A DNA stretch of 64,000 nt, from assembly GCF_030161395.1 (NCBI RefSeq), contig NZ_BSST01000001.1:3906001-3970000 (forward strand). Direction: 5' to 3'. Below, piece by piece: positions 27,684 to 35,235 of the stretch. Every line of letters begins with the position of its first letter. The first letter of the stretch is position 1. The translations under genes were made by a program, and so were the position numbers. The notes beneath the pieces were generated by a model that ran no database searches, was not told the origin of the DNA, and was given only the letters and a program-made list of their open reading frames with translations. This DNA comes from Thalassotalea insulae (GTDB lineage Bacteria; Pseudomonadota; Gammaproteobacteria; Enterobacterales; Alteromonadaceae).

Positions 27684-28784
27684 ATGTTTTCTAAATTTTT
27701 TTCTAAAAAATCGATTGCCAAAGAACAAATTGAAGCGATAGAGCAATTTTATCAAAGTTACCGTAGTGACATTTTTCCTGAGGGCATCGCCAATGTTTGT
27801 CAGCTACGCGATCTGGAAATAGTCGACGGTAATATAACCTTAAGCTTAACGGTACCGTTTGCTTGTGAAAGTGAGCTTGATTGCTTTGCCGAACAATTGC
27901 TGAGCGAACAGCAAGTTTCCATTATTGTCGATGGTCGGCTCGACGTGCTTAATATTAAAAAGCACGATATCACTGGCATTAAGAACATTATTGCTATTGC
28001 TTCAGGCAAAGGCGGGGTGGGTAAGTCAACGACTGCTGTTAATTTAGCATATGCTATGCAAGCAGAAGGGGCGCGTGTTGGTATTTTAGATGCCGATATT
28101 TATGGCCCGTCAATTCCTAAAATGTTAGGTAAAGAGGACGTTAAAGTAACCTCACGAGATGGTAAGCTAATGGATCCTATAGAGGTCAATGAGTTAGCTG
28201 CGATGTCTATTGGTTTTTTAGTCGATGAAAAAGACGCTACTATTTGGCGCGGGCCAATGGCGAGTAGGGCATTTGGTCAATTATTAAATGAAACCGCCTG
28301 GCAAGATATTGATTATTTAATCGTTGATCTGCCGCCGGGCACCGGGGATATTCAGTTAACTTTGGCGCAGCAAGTGCCGGTAGCGGCGGCTGTGGTGATC
28401 ACCACGCCACAGGATATTGCGCTTGCTGATGCAGCAAAAGGCATTGCGATGTTTAATAAGGTGAATGTACCTGTGTTAGGTGTCATTGAAAACATGAGCT
28501 ATCACCTTTGTCAAAATTGTGGTGAAAAATCACATTTGTTTGGTCAGGGGGGCGGTGAATTGCTTAGTAAAGATTATGGTACTCAATTACTTGGCCAACT
28601 GCCGCTAGATATCAGTATTTGTCAGCATGCCGATCAGGGCAAATCAGCACTCGTTGAAAATAGCGCTGGTGATATTGCCCAACAATACCGTAGAATAGCG
28701 GGGAAAATCGCCGCGGATCTATTTCGACAGTTTGATGCTCGTAGTCCAGCAACAAACGAAATACTGATCAAACAAGTCGATTAA
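27684..28784 (+). CDS. mrp: Iron-sulfur cluster carrier ATPase Mrp (ApbC/NBP35 family)
   Basis: A 366-residue cytosolic protein that carries Fe-S clusters to target enzymes. Residues ~10-90 form a short MIP18-like N-terminal domain. An ATPase follows with a deviant Walker A (ASGKGGVGKSTTAVNLA), a Walker B-like DLPPGTGDIQLTL and the cluster-binding C-x-x-C in SYHLCQNCGEK. It is divergent from metG and followed after 40 bp by dcd. Confidence 0.95.
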   Translation: MFSKFFSKKSIAKEQIEAIEQFYQSYRSDIFPEGIANVCQLRDLEIVDGNITLSLTVPFACESELDCFAEQLLSEQQVSIIVDGRLDVLNIKKHDITGIKNIIAIASGKGGVGKSTTAVNLAYAMQAEGARVGILDADIYGPSIPKMLGKEDVKVTSRDGKLMDPIEVNELAAMSIGFLVDEKDATIWRGPMASRAFGQLLNETAWQDIDYLIVDLPPGTGDIQLTLAQQVPVAAAVVITTPQDIALADAAKGIAMFNKVNVPVLGVIENMSYHLCQNCGEKSHLFGQGGGELLSKDYGTQLLGQLPLDISICQHADQGKSALVENSAGDIAQQYRRIAGKIAADLFRQFDARSPATNEILIKQVD

Positions 28785-28824
28785 CCCGTTAACATCTGAT
28801 AGTAACAAGTGAAGATTCCAGCAA

Positions 28825-29418
28825 ATGAGACTTTGTGATAAAGATATTGAAACCCTGATCGAACAAGAAAAAATTGTCATCGTACCTAAACCAGATCTCA
28901 GCATGATTTCCGGGGTGAGTGTCGATATTCGCTTAGGTAATGAGTTTCGCGTCTTTCAAGATCATACCGCTGCTTTTATCGATTTAAGTGGTCCGCGAGA
29001 GCAAGTGCAAACCGCGATGGATTCGGTAATGAGTGAAGAAATAGTGATCCCAGACGGTGAAGCATTTTTCCTACATCCTGGAGAATTGGCGCTGGCCGTC
29101 ACTTATGAATCGGTTACTTTACCTGATGATATTGTTGGCTGGTTAGATGGCCGCTCGTCATTAGCGCGTTTAGGCTTGATGGTACACGTAACGGCACATC
29201 GTATTGATCCAGGTTGGTCAGGGCAAATCGTATTGGAATTTTATAACAGTGGTAAGTTGCCACTAGCGCTGCGTCCTAAAATGAAAATAGCGGCGCTGAA
29301 TTTTGAGACTATGTCTGGTAGTGCGCTTCGCCCGTATAATAAACGTAATGATGCGAAATATAGAGGGCAGAAAGGCGCAGTTGCCAGTCGCATTAGTGAA
29401 GACGAGAGGTCAGGCTAA
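28825..29418 (+). CDS. dcd: dCTP deaminase
   Basis: A 197-residue enzyme of the dUTPase/dCTP deaminase superfamily that converts dCTP to dUTP for thymidylate synthesis. It contains [12 protein letters not shown], the conserved [10 protein letters not shown] and [14 protein letters not shown] blocks, and a C-terminal tail for nucleotide cover. Length is close to E. coli Dcd (193). It is probably co-transcribed with mrp. It converges on the YvcK-family gene with 30 bp between stops. Confidence 0.96.
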   Translation: MRLCDKDIETLIEQEKIVIVPKPDLSMISGVSVDIRLGNEFRVFQDHTAAFIDLSGPREQVQTAMDSVMSEEIVIPDGEAFFLHPGELALAVTYESVTLPDDIVGWLDGRSSLARLGLMVHVTAHRIDPGWSGQIVLEFYNSGKLPLALRPKMKIAALNFETMSGSALRPYNKRNDAKYRGQKGAVASRISEDERSG

Positions 29419-29448
29419 TATCTTTTCGATAAGTCAGCCGTTTTCTGT

Positions 29449-30381
29449 TCAGGAGTTGCTGACTTTTGCGAACGGCTCACTTTTATTTGCTTTATGTTTT
29501 GTTAAGGTAAGACATTGATTAAGTGCGGTGATTAGTTTTTTCCTGTCATGATAGTGGTGGTTTTCTTCACTGGCTAAGTCACAACAAAGTACTGGTACTA
29601 ATTCAGAAACTACTTCCTTACTGTGCGCAATAACGCTGTCTATTGGCAAACAACCGATATTTTCTTTTATCCACAGTAACTTTTCATCTAAGGTTAGTGC
29701 AGCAGCAGGGCTAGCTTCAGGCTCAATGTTTTCAATAAATACACAATGCGCCTGACTTTTATTTATGCTTTTAACTATATCTCGTACCAAAAGTGGCGGA
29801 ATAACACTGGTTAAAAAGCTGCCAGGACCGAGTATGATTAAATCTGCAGATAGAATCGCATCTTTGCATGAATCCAAAGTTTTGACTAAAGGGGCTAACA
29901 TTAAGTTTTTCGGCATTACTGGCATTTCATCGACAGAAAGCTCTCCAACCCGACAACGTCCTTCCGGATAAAAAGCAATCAGATCCGTGGGGGTTTCTGA
30001 CATAGGTAACACAGGTGTTCTAACCCTTAATAGGCGGCGAACGAGTTTAATTGAGTCTAACGGTCTAGATTGCAGCTGTCCCAGCGCAAATAAGATCAAG
30101 TTACCGAGGTTATGGCCGCCTAATTCATCTTGCCCATCAAAGCGAAAGTTAAATAACTGACTGCCAATGGATTCTTCGTCAACTAATTGAGTTAGACAAT
30201 TTCTTAAGTCACCCCATGCAATAGAACTACTTCTTTTTCGTAAACGTCCGGTGGAACCGCCGTTATCTGTTGTTGTTACTATCCCAGTTAACTGTTTCTC
30301 TAAAAAGGAAAGTGTTGACAGAACTCGCCCTAGACCATGTCCTCCGCCAATAGCAACGACTTTTTTGTTTTCTAAATGCAT
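29449..30381 (-). CDS. YvcK/CofD-family protein (putative gluconeogenesis factor)
   Basis: A 310-residue protein with the YvcK nucleotide-binding glycine loop VVAIGGGHGLGRVLSTL at the N-terminus, then TDNGGSTGRLR, GHNLGNLILFAL and LIILGPGSFLTSVIP. YvcK binds UDP-N-acetylglucosamine and affects carbon metabolism and cell-wall homeostasis in other bacteria. The exact role in this lineage is not known. ATG at 30381. It is divergent from the tRNA operon. Confidence 0.9.
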   Translation of the reverse strand: MHLENKKVVAIGGGHGLGRVLSTLSFLEKQLTGIVTTTDNGGSTGRLRKRSSSIAWGDLRNCLTQLVDEESIGSQLFNFRFDGQDELGGHNLGNLILFALGQLQSRPLDSIKLVRRLLRVRTPVLPMSETPTDLIAFYPEGRCRVGELSVDEMPVMPKNLMLAPLVKTLDSCKDAILSADLIILGPGSFLTSVIPPLLVRDIVKSINKSQAHCVFIENIEPEASPAAALTLDEKLLWIKENIGCLPIDSVIAHSKEVVSELVPVLCCDLASEENHHYHDRKKLITALNQCLTLTKHKANKSEPFAKVSNS

Positions 30382-30671
30382 GCAGTATTCTTATCTTTTA
30401 AGCGAGCCTAAACCATAGCGCTTTTCGGGGAAAAAATAAAGTAACTATCAGGCAGAGCAAGGGATCGCTGGATAATTGACTAATGTTAATGTTTAATTTG
30501 TTAACGGTTAAACAATTTTTAGTCTGTTGTGCTTATTTTTATTATTGTCACTATATCTATGAATTGATTTGAATTTAATCAATGTTGATAACAAAAATTA
30601 GCCAAGTTGTCGTTTATATAAGCACTTAAACTAATGTTGTTAAAAAAACGCTTGTTTATCTAAAATAAGGG
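30382..30671. other. Intergenic region between the YvcK-family gene and the tRNA promoter
   Basis: An AT-rich stretch with no gene or RNA recognised. It should hold the upstream promoter sequence of the tRNA operon and that of the divergent YvcK-family gene. Confidence 0.4.
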
Positions 30672-30700
30672 TTGACAGTATCATGGCCTCTGCTTAGAAT
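30672..30700 (+). promoter_or_regulatory. Sigma-70 promoter of the tRNA operon
   Basis: A perfect -35 TTGACA (30672-30677), a 17-bp spacer and a -10 TAGAAT (30695-30700) are followed by a GC-rich discriminator (gcgcctcgc), typical of stringently controlled stable-RNA promoters. The first tRNA begins about 80 bp downstream. Confidence 0.88.
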
Positions 30701-30779
30701 GCGCCTCGCTTTCGACGAGTAGCTATTTACTTGTTGAGACTGTAATTGAAGTACTAGGCCACGGATATTACAGCTAAGT

Positions 30780-30855
30780 GGGGCTATAGCTCAGCTGGGA
30801 GAGCGCTTCGCTGGCAGCGAAGAGGTCTGCGGTTCGATCCCGCATAGCTCCACCA
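30780..30855 (+). tRNA. tRNA-Ala (anticodon GGC)
   Basis: 76 nt including encoded CCA. The acceptor arms GGGGCTA/TAGCTCC pair (one G-U). The anticodon stem CTTCG/CGAAG encloses loop CTGGCAG, giving anticodon GGC. The T-arm contains GGTTCGATCC. Confidence 0.97.
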
Positions 30856-30894
30856 AATTTTATGGAATGGTTCTATAACGATTCCTAATAGTGA

Positions 30895-30972
30895 TAAGGT
30901 TGCTCAGGTAAACAAGTTTACCGTCCGCCTTACGCTGAAATAGAAAAGCATGCTTTTCTAACCGATTTCAGC
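30895..30972 (+). repeat. tRNA-Glu leader type A, copy 1
   Basis: A 78-nt leader directly before the first tRNA-Glu. It can form a hairpin from GGTAAAC/GTTTACC, then a hairpin GCTGAAAT/ATTTCAGC enclosing the 18-bp palindrome AGAAAAGCATGCTTTTCT. The outer stem ends at the base before the tRNA's 5' end. Near-identical copy at 31188-31265. Confidence 0.85.
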
Positions 30973-31048
30973 GTCCCTATCGTCTAGAGGCCTAGGACAC
31001 CGCCCTTTCACGGCGGTAACAGGGGTTCGAATCCCCTTAGGGATGCCA
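30973..31048 (+). tRNA. tRNA-Glu (anticodon TTC), copy 1
   Basis: 76 nt including encoded CCA. The anticodon loop CTTTCAC between CCGCC and GGCGG gives TTC. This copy and the other three are identical over their full length. Confidence 0.97.
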
Positions 31049-31127
31049 CATTCATCTGTTGAGTAAAATCAATGGAGTAGGGTAAAGCAATCTAGGTCTT
31101 GTTTTATACCTTGGTGAAAGCCAGAAA
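31049..31127 (+). repeat. Inter-tRNA spacer core, copy 1
   Basis: A 79-nt spacer following tRNA-Glu copy 1 and repeated at 31342-31420 and 31625-31703. With the tRNA it forms the conserved part of the duplication unit. Confidence 0.85.
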
Positions 31128-31187
31128 AAGTTTGACGTTAATTGTGTTGTTTTCAATATAATTAGTATGAAATGTTCAGCGAGTAAA

Positions 31188-31265
31188 TAAGGTCGCTCAG
31201 GTAAACAAGTTTACCGTTCGCCTTACGCTGAAATAGAAAAGCATGCTTTTCTAACCGATTTCAGC
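31188..31265 (+). repeat. tRNA-Glu leader type A, copy 2
   Basis: The same 78-nt leader as 30895-30972 with two substitutions in the first hairpin. The hairpin again abuts the tRNA 5' end. Confidence 0.85.
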
Positions 31266-31341
31266 GTCCCTATCGTCTAGAGGCCTAGGACACCGCCCTT
31301 TCACGGCGGTAACAGGGGTTCGAATCCCCTTAGGGATGCCA
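31266..31341 (+). tRNA. tRNA-Glu (anticodon TTC), copy 2
   Basis: Identical to copy 1, 293 bp downstream of it, and preceded by a type A leader. Confidence 0.97.
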
Positions 31342-31548
31342 CATTCATCTGTTGAGTAAAATCAATGGAGTAGGGTAAAGCAATCTAGGTCTTGTTTTAT
31401 ACCTTGGTGAAAGCCAGAAATGAGTAGGTATGAAAGTACCTATTCGAAGATACTATTAGTTTTAGTGTGAAAAATGTCGTTCGCTTTCGCAAGCTCAAGA
31501 CTCACCTTACACTAAAACCGCGAAATATATTTCGCGAGCAGTTTTAGT
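31342..31548 (+). repeat. Spacer core plus tRNA-Glu leader type B, copy 1
   Basis: The 79-nt spacer core is followed by a 128-nt leader of a different kind (31421-31548). This leader contains AGGTA/TACCT, a TTTTAGTGT/ACACTAAAA pair and the palindrome CGCGAAATATATTTCGCG, then a second TTTTAGTGT that runs into the tRNA 5' end. The middle ACACTAAAA arm could pair with either flanking arm. Exact copy at 31625-31831. Confidence 0.85.
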
Positions 31549-31624
31549 GTCCCTATCGTCTAGAGGCCTAGGACACCGCCCTTTCACGGCGGTAACAGGG
31601 GTTCGAATCCCCTTAGGGATGCCA
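31549..31624 (+). tRNA. tRNA-Glu (anticodon TTC), copy 3
   Basis: Identical to copies 1 and 2, 283 bp after copy 2, preceded by a type B leader. Confidence 0.97.
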
Positions 31625-31831
31625 CATTCATCTGTTGAGTAAAATCAATGGAGTAGGGTAAAGCAATCTAGGTCTTGTTTTATACCTTGGTGAAAGCCAG
31701 AAATGAGTAGGTATGAAAGTACCTATTCGAAGATACTATTAGTTTTAGTGTGAAAAATGTCGTTCGCTTTCGCAAGCTCAAGACTCACCTTACACTAAAA
31801 CCGCGAAATATATTTCGCGAGCAGTTTTAGT
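31625..31831 (+). repeat. Spacer core plus tRNA-Glu leader type B, copy 2
   Basis: A 207-nt repeat that looks identical to 31342-31548, showing a recent 283-bp tandem duplication including one tRNA-Glu gene. Confidence 0.85.
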
Positions 31832-31907
31832 GTCCCTATCGTCTAGAGGCCTAGGACACCGCCCTTTCACGGCGGTAACAGGGGTTCGAATCCCCTTAGG
31901 GATGCCA
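31832..31907 (+). tRNA. tRNA-Glu (anticodon TTC), copy 4
   Basis: Identical to the other copies, the last in the array, followed directly by the operon terminator instead of the spacer core. Confidence 0.97.
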
Positions 31908-31912
31908 CTTTC

Positions 31913-31943
31913 AAAAGCCCGCTCAACTGAGCGGGCTTTTTCT
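31913..31943 (+). terminator. Terminator of the tRNA operon
   Basis: A 13-bp perfect inverted repeat (aaaagcccgctca / tgagcgggctttt) with a T-run, beginning 5 nt after the last tRNA. Confidence 0.93.
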
Positions 31944-32086
31944 TTATCTCTTCTTTGTTGTAACTCAGCCACTTCTTCATTTTTAATTTATTTTGTCAAA
32001 TTTATTGATTTTCGCCATTATCCTGCTTTTATTTATAGTACACGCGCAAAGGATACTATGCATATTTACCAACAAGGAATCAGTTT

Positions 32087-32377
32087 ATGCAGGCATTGAA
32101 TTGTCAAAGTTTTATAAATCTCATTGGCGAAAATATTCAACTTACCGATGATAAAGGAAATTCGGCTGAACTTGAAATAACGGCAGTAAAACCAAGCAAG
32201 CACAGCAATGAAGGTTGGTGTTCACATGCTATTTGTTTTAAAGGCTCTCCAGAGTTTCATTTCACTCAAGGTAGTTATTCGTTAACCCATCCTGATTTAA
32301 CGCTTAATAGTCTATTTATTTCTCCTAAAAGTTTAATTGATTATGAAGCAATTATTTCATCCCCCATTAAGGATTAG
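32087..32377 (+). CDS. DUF6916-like small protein next to collar proteins
   Basis: A 96-residue predicted beta-rich protein with no signal peptide or membrane helix (FINLIGENIQLTDDKGNS, then ICFKGSPEFHFTQGSYSL). The sequence and its place just before phage-collar-type genes fit DUF6916, a family of unknown function found beside such genes (assigned from memory). The ORF starts at ATG 32087. A compact terminator-like hairpin lies between its stop and the first collar gene, so the downstream genes may be partly attenuated. Confidence 0.6.
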   Translation: MQALNCQSFINLIGENIQLTDDKGNSAELEITAVKPSKHSNEGWCSHAICFKGSPEFHFTQGSYSLTHPDLTLNSLFISPKSLIDYEAIISSPIKD

Positions 32378-32379
32378 TT

Positions 32380-32405
32380 TCGCAGCTCAGAGCTGCGATT
32401 TTTTT
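32380..32405 (+). terminator. Terminator-like hairpin inside the DUF6916-collar cluster
   Basis: An 8-bp stem (tcgcagct / agctgcga) with a 3-nt loop and seven T residues, located between two same-strand genes only 50 bp apart. It would act as a terminator or attenuator. Confidence 0.75.
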
Positions 32406-32427
32406 AACTAAAGAAAAGGAAATCAAT

Positions 32428-33057
32428 ATGTCTGAACCTTTCTACGGCCAAATACAGTTATTTGGTTTTAATTATGCTCCTCGCGGTTGGGCTTTCTGTA
32501 ATGGTGCAACTTTATCCGTTAGCCAAAATACCGCATTATTTTCATTGTTAGGTACTGCGTATGGGGGGGACGGCCGAACAAATTTTAAATTACCTAATTT
32601 AACTTCAAGATCTCCCGTTGGTTTTAATATGGGAAATGGTCCTGGGTTGGAAACGTTTGATTTAGGGGAAATGCATGGACAGCAAACCCATACCTTAACT
32701 CAACAACAGATGCCATCTCATACTCATGGTGCAACTTTCACACCTGTAGGTGGTAGTAATGCTGCACAGGTGCAGGTGACAACCGATAAAGGTGATAAAT
32801 CAACTCCTGATCATGGGGATTACCTTGCTGCACCATCCGATATACCAGGACCGGATGCTCCTGAAAAAATGTTTAATAGTAGCCCTTCTTCTGGTTCATT
32901 AGTGTTGCTTGGTGGAGTTTCAGGCGGAGGTGCCTCTGCGGGTGGTACAGTCACGGTCGAAATTACTGGCAGTAGCCAAGCTTTTAGTTTGTTGAATCCG
33001 TTTACTGCCGTTAACTTTAGTATTGCTCTAACCGGCATATTTCCTTCTCGAAATTAA
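32428..33057 (+). CDS. Phage tail collar-domain (MdpB-type) protein 1
   Basis: A 209-residue protein with an N-terminal collar domain: FYGQIQLFGFNYAPRGWAFC, then LFSLLGTAYGGDGRTNFKLP and LTSRSPVGFNMG, followed by a histidine-containing SHTHGATF loop. The C-terminal half is glycine- and serine-rich, ending in NPFTAVNFSIALTGIFPSRN. In phages this domain sits at tail-fibre bases. Free-standing MdpB-type homologues are common in bacteria with unclear function. A paralogue follows by 26 bp. No other phage structural genes are near. Confidence 0.88.
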   Translation: MSEPFYGQIQLFGFNYAPRGWAFCNGATLSVSQNTALFSLLGTAYGGDGRTNFKLPNLTSRSPVGFNMGNGPGLETFDLGEMHGQQTHTLTQQQMPSHTHGATFTPVGGSNAAQVQVTTDKGDKSTPDHGDYLAAPSDIPGPDAPEKMFNSSPSSGSLVLLGGVSGGGASAGGTVTVEITGSSQAFSLLNPFTAVNFSIALTGIFPSRN

Positions 33058-33083
33058 TGCAGGGAAATTATTTGTTTTAGGAG

Positions 33084-33716
33084 ATGATTATGTCAGAACC
33101 ATATTTAGGGCAGATAGAACTATTTGCCTTTAGCTTTCCCCCCAGAGAATGGGCATTTTGTAATGGTGCCCTACAGGGAATTGTCCAAAATCAGGCATTG
33201 TTTGCGATATTTAGTAATAATTACGGTGGTGATGGTCGTACAAGTTTTGGCTTACCTAACTTAACTTCGAGAGCAAGTGTTGGTTTTAATATGGGTAATA
33301 ATTATGGCCAACAAGCTTTTGTCATAGGCACTAAAAGAGGTGGGCAGTATCAATCATTGCATACAGCACATTTGCCTACCCATCAACACCAGACAAGCTT
33401 TAATGCGCGTGGTGGAGTACCAGAGGTTGATGTGGCAGTCACCCAAGATCAGGGAACAACTGCTACACTGACTCATGGCGATTATCTTGCTAGTCCTGCA
33501 GATTTACCTGGCACTGATGCGCCGGAGAAAATCTTTAAGACCAGCCCATCATCTGGTTCGTTAGTCAGTTTAGGTGGTGTTCATGGCGGTGGGCAGGGGG
33601 ATGGTACGGTAAATATTCAAAACGCAGGTAACAATGATTCCTTAGTGTTGTTAAACCCGTGTACAGCGGTAAACTTCAGTGTCGCCCTTGCTGGAGTTTT
33701 TCCACCTAGGAACTAG
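33084..33716 (+). CDS. Phage tail collar-domain (MdpB-type) protein 2
   Basis: A 210-residue paralogue of the preceding gene, collinear along its whole length (YLGQIELFAFSFPPREWAFC, YGGDGRTSFGLP, THQHQTSF, and the same ending CTAVNFSVALAGVFPPRN). The two products are close enough to suggest tandem duplication followed by divergence, and could form a heteromeric structure. The purine-rich GGAGATG lies just upstream; the frame has two adjacent ATGs (MIMSEPY), of which the second aligns with copy 1. A convergent terminator follows. Confidence 0.87.
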   Translation: MIMSEPYLGQIELFAFSFPPREWAFCNGALQGIVQNQALFAIFSNNYGGDGRTSFGLPNLTSRASVGFNMGNNYGQQAFVIGTKRGGQYQSLHTAHLPTHQHQTSFNARGGVPEVDVAVTQDQGTTATLTHGDYLASPADLPGTDAPEKIFKTSPSSGSLVSLGGVHGGGQGDGTVNIQNAGNNDSLVLLNPCTAVNFSVALAGVFPPRN

Positions 33717-33726
33717 TGATAAAGTC

Positions 33727-33755
33727 AAAATGTGCCCATTTAATGGGCACATTTT
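33727..33755. terminator. Bidirectional terminator after collar protein 2
   Basis: A 12-bp stem (aaaatgtgccca / tgggcacatttt) with a 5-nt loop, between the collar 2 and GNAT convergent genes. Confidence 0.85.
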
Positions 33756-33759
33756 CAAC

Positions 33760-34272
33760 TTAAACTTGTATTCTGTTTGCAGTAGGGTACCAAAGTAGAA
33801 ACTGGTATATGTCATGAGCTTCTGCTAGTTGAAAACCTAAAGAAGCATAAAGCTGTCTTGCTTTAAGGTTTCTAACGTCAACAGTTAGGCCTAACGGTAG
33901 GGATTGCTTTAATGCGATATGCTGCACGGCTTGAATAATTGATTTACCATAACCTTTTCCTCTTGCATCGACAATTAGCGCAATATCTATAATATGCACA
34001 ATATTTTTGCCAAAATCCAATACCATACGCCCAATAGATGTGCCTTGTTTATCTATAATAAATGTCATGGCATCGGGTGATTGTTGGCCATAACTTTCAG
34101 TTTGTAACTGTAATTGATGTGATTTCACCATATTTAGATAGTCAGTTTCAGCGTCAGCCAGATCGAGAAACTGTCGTGTCGAATTAAATAATTGCTCAAT
34201 GAAGGCGTTGTCGGAAGTGTTTGCTAGGCGAATGCCTAAGCCGTCCGGTAGCTGAATTTTATTGTTCATCAT
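33760..34272 (-). CDS. GNAT-family N-acetyltransferase
   Basis: A 170-residue cytosolic protein with the acetyl-CoA-binding motif VDARGKGYGKSIIQAV and a C-terminal beta-alpha pair (RNLKARQLYASLGFQLAE) typical of GNATs. It is on the opposite strand to its neighbours, inside the collar/sulfotransferase/giant-protein cluster. The acetylated substrate is unknown; modification of a secreted cluster product is only a guess. Confidence 0.84.
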   Translation of the reverse strand: MMNNKIQLPDGLGIRLANTSDNAFIEQLFNSTRQFLDLADAETDYLNMVKSHQLQLQTESYGQQSPDAMTFIIDKQGTSIGRMVLDFGKNIVHIIDIALIVDARGKGYGKSIIQAVQHIALKQSLPLGLTVDVRNLKARQLYASLGFQLAEAHDIYQFLLWYPTANRIQV

Positions 34273-34387
34273 TATCCTTGGTTATTTTTTTGTCTTCCAT
34301 TGTTTATTATCTATACTTATTTTTATCAGTTGTAAAGACTTATGGTTTTAGGTCATTGCATAATAATGAAAATATCACGGATGGTTT

Positions 34388-35211
34388 ATGACGAAGTACC
34401 ATTTTATTTCAGGCTTGCCCAGGTCAGGCTCTACTTTACTTGCTGGGATTTTACGACAACATCCTCATTTTTATGCTGCTATGTCCAGTCCTATAGGCGC
34501 TTTGATCAATAGTGCTCTGAAGCAGATGGGGCGAGTAGCGAGTTTTATCCTTTTTTTAATCAAGAAATACGAAAATGGATCTGTCAGTCTTTATTTAATG
34601 CTTATTATTATCAACACCAAGACAAAGACATTATTTTTGATACGAATCGACAGTGGACGGCGCGTATGCACCAGCTAACAGAATTATTAGATGACGATTT
34701 TAAGATCATTTATTGTGTGCGTAATCCTGCTTGGGGCATGGATAGTGTTGAACGTATTTACCGGAAAAATCCTTTTGACTATAGCCGTATGTTTACGCCA
34801 CAAACCCGACAAACTGTTTATTCTCGTTGTGAGTCCATGATGTCTACAGTTGGTGTTTGTGCATGGATCGCATTAAAAGAGGCCTACTATGGTGAGCACT
34901 CTGCCAGATTGTTACTGGTTGATAATGACTTATTAGTTAGCCGGCCAGCACGTTGCATGGAACTACTTTATCAGTTCATAGACCAATCACCGTTTCCTCA
35001 TGATTTTGATCATGTTGAATACGAAGCTGGGGAGTTTGATACTTTATTAGGAGTTAAAGGCCAGCATAAGGTCAAACAAAAAGTAGAGTTTACTCCCAGA
35101 CGAACCATTTTACCGCCTGAGTTATTTGCCAAATATAGCGATATGGCATTTTGGCAAGACAGTAATGGCACAAGTGCCAGTACGATTGTTGCAAAATCAT
35201 CAAGTAGTTAG
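34388..35211 (+). pseudogene. Sulfotransferase-family protein, split by one frameshift
   Basis: The N-terminal frame from ATG 34388 carries the PAPS-binding loop FISGLPRSGSTLLAGILR and MSSPIGAL. After ATGGGG at 34526-34531 homology-like sequence continues in the -1 frame (ASSEFYPFFNQEIRKW, then IIFDTNRQW and the 3'-phosphate-binding CVRNPAWGMDSVERIY) to the stop at 35211. One missing G in the run at 34528-34531 would restore a single protein of about 275 residues. It would sulfate a hydroxyl or tyrosine using PAPS. Causes may be a true inactivation, an indel error, or P-site slippage on GGGG. It ends 24 bp before the giant exported protein, suggesting an operon. Confidence 0.82.
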
Positions 35212-35235
35212 CATCTAAAAAGTGAGGGACCACAA

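Noticed and set aside
30780..31907. Regular repeats that at first glance resemble a CRISPR array or a mobile element
   Set aside because: The repeated units contain complete tRNA-Glu genes with CCA ends; spacing and content fit tandem tRNA duplication.
31790..32099. Two ORFs covering the last tRNA-Glu and its terminator (31790-31972 reverse, 31830-32099 forward)
   Set aside because: They overlap a well-supported tRNA and terminator and have no family resemblance or ribosome-binding site.
32428..33716. Prophage or tailocin remnant suggested by two tail-collar proteins
   Set aside because: No capsid, sheath, baseplate, terminase, lysis or integrase gene is present within 10 kb on either side.
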